Of a stretch of DNA of 64,000 nucleotides, positions 1 to 12,700 are shown piece by piece. The DNA is taken from the NCBI GenBank assembly GCA_037976565.1, contig CP137667.1:29006459-29070458 (forward strand). The letters are read 5' to 3'. Position 1 is the stretch's first letter; each line of letters opens with the position of its first letter. The translations under genes and the position numbers were made by a program. Below the pieces are notes generated by a model. It worked only from the letters and a program-made list of their open reading frames with translations, was not told the origin of the DNA and did not search any database. The stretch comes from Mesocentrotus franciscanus. Taxonomy: Eukaryota > Echinodermata > Echinoidea > Camarodonta > Strongylocentrotidae.

Positions 1-549
1 TCTGATGCTTTATCTGCTAAGGTATATGATCACAGGTTAAGTATTACAAATCTCAAAATTTTGTAACATCCCTATACTTTGGTCTTTGTCTTTGGCCTGG
101 GCAGAATCTGGAGAATTACCGGCTCGGCTACCAACTCGACGGAAGGTAGACGAGGGCGGCAGAGTTGGGGGTTATTTCACGAAGCCATTATAAGTACAAG
201 ATAAACAACATCTCGATGCTGTCGCTCGATTTTTCCGCTAAGTCGGTGTTTCACAAACCGTCTTTGCCATATCATATGGGAAACGACAACTTCCTCGACG
301 AGTCGACACTTGCTTGCCGCTAATCCAAACCTGTCATAATATTATTAATAAACATATCTTTGTAGAATGCCAGACAGAGTCTAGATGATAGATCTACCTC
401 CAGATGAATTGGATTCTAGTAGATATTTGATAACATTTTTAGAACTATTTAATTATTATTGTTAACAACCCTGGTTAATGTTCTTATTATTATTGTTATT
501 AGTCTATCACCGTCATTCTTTTATATATATTTTTTCATATTGTATGCAG
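1..549. other. Upstream of first visible GPR89 exon
   Basis: No exon matching the GPHR N-terminus was recognised. An AG/GTTAAG donor-like site at 35/36 follows a segment that does not give the expected peptide in the needed phase. The rest shows no clear feature. Confidence 0.4.
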
Positions 550-609
550 ATATTGTTTTTCCTGGGTGGTTGGATTTTCTTCATGCGCAAGCTGTTTAAG
601 AATTATGAG
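550..609 (+). CDS. GPR89: GPR89 exon 2 (first visible)
   Basis: Twenty codons beginning [20 protein letters not shown], the first membrane segment. The acceptor is TGTATGCAG, the donor GTGAGC, and the exon is phase 0 at both ends. An in-frame reading extends upstream into the intron but has no homology there. Confidence 0.93.
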
Positions 610-3600
610 GTGAGCTACTTTATACTAAATTTTACTATAATTTATTTTACTCAAATAGCCTTTCACGGCTTTCAGTAATCTTTCACTTCTTGTAGCAAGT
701 TGAACTGAAGTTTATTAACTGATTTTATGAAAAAAAGCAATGTGAAAATACATCTGTTAATATCAAATTTATGCTGTATCTATACCTTCATAGCTTGAAT
801 GAAATTGTTTTTATTACGATTTTTAAAAAAAGTGACTTAAAAGTGATTATTTTGATTGAAAATTGTTCATGATTCATGCATTCAATGCAAGTTTGTGAAC
901 CTACAATTTTTATAAATTGTCTATTGCATTTTATAAGTACCTGTAAAACATCCTGTCATTGACTGATACAGTACATGTACTTGTATTATGTTTAACTGAA
1001 GTATTTTTTTTATTTCTTTTGGACATGTACACAATTGAATGTTAGACTGTCAGCATGATTTGATATGTTTAGAGTCACAATGATTTAAACTGTTTAAAAT
1101 ATGAGGTACATGTATATCATATTAAACTGAAAATTCTGTTTGCTTCGAGGAGTTTCATTAACATTTGTTATTTTTTGTTTGTCTTTTGACAACACTCTCA
1201 TCCAAGGAGAGAAATTCTGTGAAGCCAGACGTATCCCCAAACGAAATAGACTGTTTTTCAGTCTAATGAAGTAATAATAATAATAATACTAATGATAATA
1301 TGAGATTTTTAAGGCACTGAATCCACTTGCAATCAAATTTATTTATTTATTTATTTATTTATTTCTGATATTTAGACAGGGTGACTCATTATCACCAATA
1401 ATGGTGGTCTTCCATGAGGCCCTGTTTAACATAATAAGAAACAATTGTCTAAAAACAGATATAATAATAATAACAAAATCATGAACATAAACTCTTAATA
1501 GCAACAAAGAATAAGTAAGAACATCATGAATATGTATAAAGATATTTACAAAATATTTGGTATCCTCGTAACGAATGAATGGTTTGTTTTGTTTTGCTTT
1601 GCTTTTTTGTTCAAGAAAACGTATTAGGGAAAAAGACAGTAGGGATACCAAAATTGTTATATACATATTTACAACAACAACAACAATATTACAGATAATG
1701 CTCAAGGTGCACTTGTGAAACCAAAAAACAAAAACAAAAAATCACATAAAAGCACCTGCATTATAAACAGAGGAACAGAAGTAAGATAGAACCTTAAAAA
1801 ATGACAGAACAATTAACTATATGCCGAATTAAACAGATTTAACAGATACATTTTACGTTTATGAGGTATATTATTATATAATAAGGAAATGATCTTGTGG
1901 CTCGAATTAGATGATTTGCACTGGCCCAAGATTAATGTAATTTTGCGTGTGATTTCTCCTTGTATGCAGGTGCATCATGGGAGTGTGCAGTTGACCTTTT
2001 CTGTGACCTTTGCCCTTTCCTGCACGTTGTTTGAGCTCATCATCTTTGAGATTCTTGGGGTACTGCACTCAGAGTAAGTATCGGGATTTTGTTCATGAAT
2101 ATAAGTACGTTGTTAAAGAGAAGGTTCATTGATTTTAAAACTAACGTTATTGTCATTATTGCAAAGGTGAAACTTTGATTGGACAAGTTTATCAAAATTC
2201 AATGCTTGGAAACATTCAAAATAATGATTATTATCAAATACAAAACGCTTAAATACAGCCCCGGCATAGCACCTGAAAAGCTCTCAGATCGCTGCTGAGA
2301 TGTGTGACGTCACATGTTGAACATGATTTGCACAAGCAGAGGATGTCCCATGACATCCCACACATTTTCAGTGCCTATTTTGTCATCTTCTCTTCAGTTT
2401 TTTCTATTACTTCACTACCGTCAGGCTAAATGTTTAATCTATTGCCTCACTCTGAACCCTGCGCACAGTATTATTTTGATGAAAAATGCAACGATAAAAA
2501 AATAAAGGAATCCGTCGCTTGTAAACAAAATAAGACGCCATTGTATTTTCAGCTGCATACACTGCGGTATGTTCGGCGTTTCAAGAGGGAACAAATGCCG
2601 TCCATGCTATCATTCCGGGGTTTTTTTAATTTGAAAGTGTGGTTTCTTTTCTTGTTCATTAACCCCTGTGTATTTACAAACAAAAGAATTTAGTTATCAC
2701 AATCGGGGTCATATCCCTTTTTGAATGGTGTAAATTTCCATCACATTTATGTACGCTAAACTCATTATAATTTGAGAAATAATAGCATTGCAATTCAATA
2801 AAAGATTTGAATTAGGGGTAATTCTCCAGCGGTGTTGGAAAAATGTTGCAATGTTTAGGATGTTATTGTGAGATAAACTTCCTAGCTCAAAGAAAATACA
2901 TAAGCACTACACAACCTCTATATGCAGGACTGTAAATTTGTATCACTATACATTTTGTCTACCTTTTCTTTTTCCCATGTGAGTCAAAAAAAAGTTTACA
3001 CCTAGAAAATTGCTAATTATTTTTAAAATGATCTATGAACAGTAAATTATTATACATCTTATGAAAGAGTGTTTTATCCCAAATCATTTGGTATCATTTT
3101 TGTGTGGTATGTGTTCAAGCTTGGATGAACAGGAGGCATTGTTTGCGAGAGTGCAAAAATGGACTTGCGCCTAAGTGATGCCTACATCATCTATTATTTT
3201 GGGATTTGCGGAGTGAGAGAATGAATTGAATGTATCAAATGAAATGCATTGCTTATGCTTTTTGCAGAAGCAAAGTCACACACGCACACACACCCACGCA
3301 CAAATGTTTGTTGATATTTGATATTCAATATTTGATATATGTGGCATGATTAATGTTGCTAGAGATGTTATCTGGATCTGCAAAAACCGATTTAATACCC
3401 AAATCCCAATTGTTTTTTTAAAACATCAGATAAGCAACTTTGGCGCAAGTCGATTTTTGCATTCTCGCAAACAGTGCCTCCTGTTCATCCAAGCGTGAAA
3501 ACATACCACACATAAATGATACCAAATGATTTGGGATAAAACACTCTTTCATAAGATGTATAATAATTTACTGTTCATAGATGATTTTTAAAATAATTAG

Positions 3601-5495
3601 CAATTTTCTAGGTGTAAACTTTTTTTTGACTCACACTGTATGCTAGCCCTCTATTCCTCCCTCTTACTTTTCCTTCCTCTGTACTTTCTACATAGGGAAA
3701 TGTACTAGATGCAAAGTGCTTACTTTATTCAACCAAGACCTTTTCAATCTCTCAATAATTTCTTCTGATCGTTTCACAGTTCCAGATTCTTCCACTGGCG
3801 CATCGACCTGTATGCTATCCTGTTCGTACTCATTGTAGTTCTTCCGTTTTACATTGCCTATTTTCTGGTCAGCAACGTTCCCTTTGGTAAGCATAATAAT
3901 CTGGATTTATATAGTGCTTAACACGAAATGTCGTCTCAAAGCGGTTTACAGATATTATTACCCTGGTCATCGGATTCAGTCACGCACAATGTGCACCATC
4001 TCCACTCCCTGGGGAGTATACCTACCACATGGTCACCGTGAGGGCATATGGCAATTACTATCACAAAGGTTTTCGTCATCCTACCAGATCCCCCTTTCTC
4101 TCCTGGGTATGGAGTGACAAATGGAGATGAATGCCTTGCCAAAAGTACACATAAGTCAGTATTTATAAGAGCGTACTAAATTTATATCAGATTGATCTGC
4201 GGCAAAGAGGATAGTGGGAGTCATTAAAATGTATAGATTATAAACCATCCATATTATATTATTTGCTTTTGAACATATTTCTTATATCTGTTTATCCGAT
4301 TGAATAGCCGAGTATGCCCCAGTACAAGGTTTTAGTTAGCATTAGGATTAGAGTCAGCATAAGGATTAGCAACTGAGGATTAGGCTTAATTGTGTAATGG
4401 TGTATTCAGAAGTTTAAAAGAAATTAAATTAAAAAATAGACAATTTGGATAGCGACTAGGGATACACATTATTTTTCACCTCTCAATGCTCCACATTTAG
4501 AGCAAAATGATTCACAGGAGAAAGATTTAGAATCATCAACATCCTGTAATTTATCAAATTCAAGCAATATGAGGTTGGGGAGAGGCTAATCACATCTACC
4601 CATGAGCTTATTCCATGTAAATAGTTCGTTATTTCTTTCCCTATTTTGCTTTGTTTTCATTAGTCGTTCAACGTCGCATGACCATCATCTTGACCGCAGG
4701 GGCTTGGCTTGTCTTCATCTATTTCTTCTGGAAGCTGGGAGATCCTTTTCCTATTCTCAGTCCAAAGCATGGTATGTCATTAACCCCTTCACTGCAAAAA
4801 GCATAACTTTTGTAACCCATTGACTGCTGAATTTTCATATACGGGAACCACTTCAAGGAGGCAAAGAGTTAAAAATTAGTTATAAATGAGTTAAAGGTCA
4901 TTGTTTCATTGTACATCGGGTATGAAATATAATTGTTGAGAATAAATCTCTTGTGGCGTTGACTGGTTTTAGATTTGCAAAGAAAGCTACCACTGTAACG
5001 CTGTTTGTAGTACCAGTAGCAAAGTTCATCATTCTAGTTCTTGGATGGGATTTGCCAAAGACAGCACAGTTAGGATTAACCCTGATAGTCCCATAGTACT
5101 GGCCCTTATATCTACAGTGTGTTGGCTCGTGATTGTGGTAGTAAAATAAACAATGGGGCAAATTGAGGACTTTTCAGGGATGCCATTTTTCTCTATGGTA
5201 CAATATGTGACGTAGTTTCAGAAAGGAATTTTGTTTTCATGTTTATGATTAGTTACCCTCTTCCAGTAATCAACACTATAGATACGACAACTATTTTAAT
5301 TATTCCGTAATTTACATTGTATCAAGTGACATAACAGATGATTATTCAGTTAATCAATCAACTGACTAATATTATGTGATTTACAATCTCATCTTCCTCA
5401 TATCTTTGTTTCTCTTTCGCTCCTTTCTGTCATGCCTCTCCCTTTATCTCTCTCTCTCTCTCTGCCCCCTTCTCTCTCTCTCTCTCTCTCTCTTT

Positions 5496-5537
<42 letters not shown>

Positions 5538-6302
5538 GCCCCCCTCTTCTCTCTCTCTCTGTTTCTCTCCTTCCTATTATTGTATGACTATGATATATCA
5601 TATATGAATAGATTTGTAAGACATTTTGTTTTTGTGATTTCACTTCATAAACTGCATGCAATTCAGCAGTTGGACTGTCATTTTTTTGACTGAATTTTTG
5701 ATGAATGCCATTTTAAATTTGATTCAAATCCACATTTTATTATTGTCAGGTATTCTTTCTATCGAGCAAGTGATAAGTCGAGTTGGAGTGATTGGTGTTA
5801 CCTTAGCAGCTATTCTCTCAGGATTTGAGCTGTCAACTGCCCCTATACTTATATGGCCTATTTTACAAGGTCAGTTTTGTGATGATGTTGATTTGAAGAT
5901 GATGGTGTTGATGATGATGATGATGATGAGGATGATGCTATTGATGATGATGATGATGATATGGAGGATGATAGAATATAATGATAGTGATGATGGTTAT
6001 GATGATGTTGATGATGATAATGATGATAATGATAATGACGATGATAAGCATGACAACTAGATGATAATGATGATGATGATGACAAGTAGATGATGATAAT
6101 TATGGTGATGATTGCCATGATGATGATGATGGTAAAAATAATAATTGTCATCATTGTCATCATCATCTTGACGATGGTGATGTTGGTGATGAAGATGATG
6201 ATGATGATGGTGATGGTGATGGTGATGGTGATGATAATGATGATTATGATGGTGAGGAATATGATAATGATCATCATCTTGATAATGGTGATGTTGGTGA
6301 TG

Positions 6303-6334
<32 letters not shown>

Positions 6335-6368
6335 AATGATGATGATGATGGTGATGATGATGATGGTG

Positions 6369-6400
<32 letters not shown>

Positions 6401-6401
6401 A

Positions 6402-6454
<53 letters not shown>

Positions 6455-6572
6455 AATGATGATGATGGTGATGGTGATGGTGATGGTGATGGTGATGATA
6501 ATGATGATTGTGATGATGATGGTGAGGAATATGATAATGATCATCATCTTGATAATGGTGATGTTGGTGATG

Positions 6573-6604
<32 letters not shown>

Positions 6605-6635
6605 AATGATGATGATGGTGATGATGATGATGGTG

Positions 6636-6667
<32 letters not shown>

Positions 6668-6710
6668 AATGATGATGATGATGGTGATGATGATGATGGT
6701 GATGATGATG

Positions 6711-6742
<32 letters not shown>

Positions 6743-9700
6743 GATGATAATGATGATGATTGTGATGATGATGGTGAGGAAAATGATAATGATCACCATC
6801 TTGATAATGGGTGGTGTTGGTGATGATGATAATGGTAATGGTAATGATGATGGCGATGATGGTGATAAACATTCATTGCTTCTATGTCGAGCGGATCTCA
6901 TTGAGCTTTCTTGTCATCAAAAGCAGCTATATTTTAATATTTCAATAAATTAGTCAAGTGGTCTAATTCCCTATCATCATCGTTGTCCTCCCACCTAGGC
7001 CTGTTACAGAAGCAGACGTCCACAATCACGAGCGCAAGTTCATGCAGGTCATGGATATGATTCTCACCAAGAAAAAGAGGTAAGCTCAGCACCAGAGGGA
7101 ACAGTGTATCACAGCTATCTGTGCACAGAATTATGCTAATTTGGTTTCAGTGAGTAAGATGTAGGGATGTTGCTATGTTGGGCAAGCAAACAAGTTTAAA
7201 TATATCCTCTCATTAAGTCTGCAACAGTCGGGCACCTTCTGTGTACAATGTAAATTTCAATTCAATTCAATTCAAAAATGGTTTATTATGCAATTTCAAA
7301 ATACATACATCGTAATTGTCATTTTACATGAAGGAGCAGAAGCTGGATTATTCATGTTTACATGTTGACATGATAAGGTGATAAATACTTATATAAATTG
7401 CATATTTAAATATTGACACATTGAAAAGATTGTTAAAAATACATTTAAAATTACATTACACATTAAGAATGGCAAAAGGAAGTCTTTAATAATCGTGCCC
7501 AAAACAAAGTTTCAATATGAATTAGGGAAATACTAAAGAGGATATCAAAACAAGAAAGAGAGAGGGGGCAGGAGATAGTGGGGGGTTAGAAGTTTAGTGT
7601 GAGGGAGTATAGAGACAATTCCTATATTATGTGAAAGAGATTGAAAGATCATGAGAGAAATAGTCTGGTGAGTAAAGAGAGACTACGGTACCTGTCGAAG
7701 ATGGAGAAGAGGTACAGTACAGGCACTAGAGTGAGCAACAGGGGACAAGCATGTGCATGTCCCTTCCTGTTGCTGCTCCGGACATACAGTTTACTAGTAC
7801 AGTCAAACCTGCTTTAACAACCACCTGTATAGAAAGACCACCTGTCTACAAAGACCACATTTTTTTGTTTCCCATGAAAATGGTTTCTCATTTAAACATG
7901 TACATAAAGACCACCTGCCAATAAAGTTGTCTCCCTTGGGTGGTCTTTATAGACAGGTTTCAATGTATTGGTAGTGTATTTCATCTCTGTTTCATAATCG
8001 TTTCAGATTAGCGATTGCTGAGAGGGATGAACTACAGAGGGCGTCGACGGCTCCTAGACCAAGTGGGATCTGGGGCATGATCAAGAGTGTCACAACATCC
8101 AACAACGCCAGTATCCTTTTGATAACAAAAGAACAAATCTGTTGTATACAACAGTTGTAGAGGTGTTGTGGTCTAGTGGGTAAGTCTCCGGACTGTGAAC
8201 CACGAGGTACGGGTGGTTGTCCTTTGCCAAGACATTAATCTACATTTGCCACTCGCGACCCAGGTGAGGTAAATGGATACCTGGCAACAAGTTATTCCTT
8301 AACATTTAACGTTTAACATGTTCGAGCGCTGTAGTGGAAGCCCTGCCAAAACCAGGCTAAATAATAATGGAGTGCTAGGAGTGGCAATGTGCCAGACATT
8401 ACCACTAATCCTTTACAGGACTCCACTATTATTATTACATGTTGTTTATTGATTTGTGAACATATCTAGACCAAAATCTCCCTGTATCCGTATGAGTTGC
8501 GATTCATTAAAGTGGATAAAATCTGGCATAATTATTTGATCGATCTGGGAGCTCTTCAACTTCATCTTTCAGTACGAATTCCTGTCATTCTGTCACTAAA
8601 TGAAAAGAAAAATAATTAATTACTGAATCCAGTGATCCATTACAGTATGCCCAGTCTACTATTAAATGTCACATTTCACATTTAATCATTTAATCACAAC
8701 AATACAATGTTGTGATTTTTTACAGAATGACTAGTTTAACCAACCCTTTATGGCCTTTTTTTGCATTTATCAAATTGATCATGTTTGGAACCAGAATGGC
8801 ATTAACTCGCTTGCTTCAACACAGACTTACCGCCCTTCTGGCTCTCAACAGACGTTATGTTTCCAAAAGTTTTCCTTGAAAGAGATCAAATCAGATGTTA
8901 GTCAACTACAGCAGGAGATCAAGGGTTATGAGGAGTTATCACGGCAACTTTATATTGAACTTGTGGATCTCAATAGCACTATGGTGAGTTGTCTGCTGTT
9001 CATTCATCTTGTTTTGGAGCTTAAAGGGGACATTCACTCAGGGAAAGATTTGGCTCAAGTAATAGCAGAATTATTGAGATGCAGATCAGTGAAAGTTGAA
9101 AGAAAATTCCTTTTTGCAGAATGAGATTGTTATGAAGTTTTAATGTCGATTTTGATCAAACACAAATTAGCAAAGTCAGTGATCCACCTGGCAAGTACAC
9201 TCCCATTATTCTGTACTATGAAAATCATAAATTTCTATTTCCTCTATTAATGAAAAGTTTCAATTATACATGCACTTTGGATATATTCATTGTAGATATG
9301 TATTTTTACACAGCCCATATATTTTTTTCATTCAAAAGAACGCAATAGTTTCCAGTACTATCCAACTATTTTTAAATATGCAGTGGGCGTATAGCTTTAA
9401 TAGTGCGCTTATGCTGTGTTCGAGCGTAAATGCGTATAGAGATAAGTGCGCTTGTACTCTTTGTGTTCCTTACAGTAAGCTGCCTAAACTTGGGATTTAA
9501 TTGACATCGATAAGGCAGGGCTTGACACTAACAGGCTCCAGGGACACATAGGTGCCCCAAAACCAAGCCCAGCCCCCAAAAAAAAAAGAAATGTTGAAGT
9601 TTTCCCTTAGAGCACATGCATACAGACCGTAAAAAGTTCAATTCGGACCCCTTCCAAATAAATGTAGTGTGGAGCCCTGGATAAGGACAAGGACTACCGG

Positions 9701-12700
9701 GTAGTTTGAAAATGACCCAATGTTTTATCAATCAACAAGAATCTATTAAGAATTTCACAGTATAAAACAAATGATGTATCTTTTCATTTGTTCACTTAAC
9801 GATTGACCACTCTCGTTGAGGCTGTATATGTACATGTATCTATCATACCCGGCCATTCAGCCTGATGGCTTTGTACGATACATGCACACATCCTCAACTC
9901 GAGTGCGGATAGATCGTATAATGAACTCATGCGCATGCATCATTTGAATACAATTAACAATACCGGTAAGTTATTCATACCCCTTGTATGTTTGTTTTTT
10001 GTGTGTGTTTTTCGGAACTCAAGAATAAAAAGTGGACTGGATGATTTAGGGCCTTTGTTGAAAAGTTTTAGATGTAAGCTTTAATATCCCACATTCTCAA
10101 GAAACCTAAATCTGGACAAATTTTTTTTTTCACATACTTGGGAAGGGTATGAATAATTCAGTTGTTAACTATATTATGAATTTATGATTATATTAATACT
10201 TCTTATTATTCCATTTTCTTCCAGGAAAGGATAGAATACACCAAGACACTAAAGGGCCAATTCTTCAACCTATCAGGGTACTTCTTCTCACTCTACTGCC
10301 TCTGGAAGATCACCATCTGTACCATCAACATCATCTTCGACAGGGTCGGAAAGACGGACCCCATCTCAAAATTCTTTGAAATTTGTATCACTTGGCTGGG
10401 GTTCGATTTTGATGTAAGTTTATCACTACTATAAAGCCAATTGCAGTATCAATGATTGTCACTTAGGGGTAATAGGGGCGATAAGGCATTTGTAAACAAT
10501 AGCCTTTCTAGATACATTCTGTACCACAATAACAAATACATAAATAAAATTGCAGCTAATGACATACAATATGAGGAGCTACTAAAAAGGGAACATATTT
10601 ATAGAGAGGTGGCCTTTGTGGCAGGTTGACTGTACTATTAAAAAAAAAGGAATTAACTTCTTTATTTATGATAATTCACCACCTTTTTGGTCAAATAATT
10701 ACTGACTTTCTTGACTCTTGGTTACAAGAACGTCTTTAGGATATCAGATCAGGGGAGTGTTTCACAAAGACTTAAGATCGACTTTAAGTTGGACCTAACT
10801 ATGGTAGGACGTTCATGCCACTGATTGCTCTCACCATTATGATCTTTAGATAATATTTTTCCTTCAATAATGAATTAATAAGAAATGTAAATTCTGTAGA
10901 TTTGTGACCATGATTTGTACGTCCCTTGAGAGACCAATGCCCGTAAAAAGTGAGAGAACAGTGGCATGAACAGCCTGCCATAGTTAAGTCCAACTTAAAG
11001 TCGATCTTAGTCTTTGTGAAACACTCCCCTGATGTACAATCAATTAATTTTTGTCTGAATAAACTCAAGTTTTATGGTCTTGATCTGTCAGAGAATAAAA
11101 GGTTATTTTCTTTCCTTTTTTCAAATATTTTTTTATATTTCAAATGGTTATTTGCAATGTGTGTTATATGTGAAACAAGTGGGCATGAATGCCTCAACTA
11201 TTTTAGATTTTATATTCTGTATTAGTCAAAGAAATGTAATCTGTGATTATTATTCAATGCCCTTTACAAAGAAAAACTGGTCATTTGCATCCCATTTCAG
11301 TATAACTTATTATTATTTACATGTATTTTAGTAATAATATCCTTTCTGTTTCTTTTTCCTTTTCTGTATTTGACCCATATCCAGGTGAAATTCTGGTCTC
11401 AGCAGATCTCGTTTATTGTCGTAGGAATCATCATCGTAACTCAGATAAGAGGCTTACTCATCAAACTTACAAAGGTAATCATCTCCTCCATTTTCCCCTG
11501 ATCATTAATGATTAGGGAAGTTTGATGTTAGTTTGGGCATCATTATTTTCATTACTATAAATGGCAGCAGCAGCAGCAGCAGCAGCAGAGAGGAGAATGA
11601 AGCCCAAAGGAAGAGCATAAGTCATTTTAAGTTGTTAAAGTCACAGTTAATGAATATAAGAATTTCCATGTTATATCATCTAATGTCTATGTATTGATCC
11701 TATCATTTCAATTTGTTTCTTATTCAGTTTTTCTATACGATGGCTAGTGCCAAGTCTTCCAACATCATTGTCCTCGGGCTTGCTCAGATAATGGTGAGTA
11801 CAGTGTAATTTTTTTCGAGGCAATTACGCCAAGATATATTATGGGCAGTTCTTCCAAAATTTTAATGTTTTCTGAAATGGATTCAGGATTGTCAGTGGGG
11901 GTTGTGGAGATGTTTGGAAACCCTGAACCCTGCAGAATATATTGAAGATACTGGCTAACTTGAAAAGTTCAATTTGTTTATAATCATTTTTTAACGTAGT
12001 GTTACAACGAGAGGGTTCTACTGTATTCAATATTAACCCTCTTACACCTCACACATCACACATCACACGAATACTCAAACAGCAAAAGTATTATAAACAA
12101 TAAACCCATGACTGCTGTCGTTTATTGAATCTCCCACCAACTGATAATGAATGACATGCACATACATTTACATAATCATGAATACGTACATTATTAAGAA
12201 TAGTAAATATTTGAAACGATAGTATCACAGAAGGGGTTAAAATTTATGTTTATTGACATGTATGTTTGTCTTGCAAACTTCTTGAAGAGACATTTAGGAG
12301 CAAATCTAGTGGCATAAAATATCATTTTCAGGATTATAATGTTATTAGTATCATGTGATAGAAAATGAAAACAGAAAGTGAAGCAAATGTAGAGATTCTT
12401 GCAATTTTATTTTGTACCGGTAGTCGTATATTTTTGCTTAGAATTGTTTGATCATTCACGATCTTCTTTTCACATTCTCACCTCTTCTCCTTCCTCTTCA
12501 TATCTCTTTCCCTCCTTTTCTCTTTTCTCCCTTCCTCTTCTCATCTTTTCCCTTCGTCCTTCTGTTATCGTATAACATCTGATTAAAGTAGTTTTATATC
12601 ATTTATATCGTTTCTCTCAGGGCATGTATTTTGTATCGTCTGTACTCTTGATGCGAATGAACGTGCCACCTCAGTATCGCATGATAATCACAGAAGTCCT

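Noticed and set aside
1..36. Possible GPR89 exon 1 ending at AG/GTTAAG
   Set aside because: The frame needed to join exon 2 contains TGA and does not match the GPHR N-terminus.
5656..6060. 134-codon frame starting upstream of GPR89 exon 6 and running into the intron
   Set aside because: It is the exon frame before the one-base deletion, continued by chance through the shifted part and the triplet repeat.
5858..6953. Very long open frames of poly-Met, poly-His, poly-Ile and poly-Asp on both strands
   Set aside because: Produced entirely by the ATG/GAT triplet array inside an intron.
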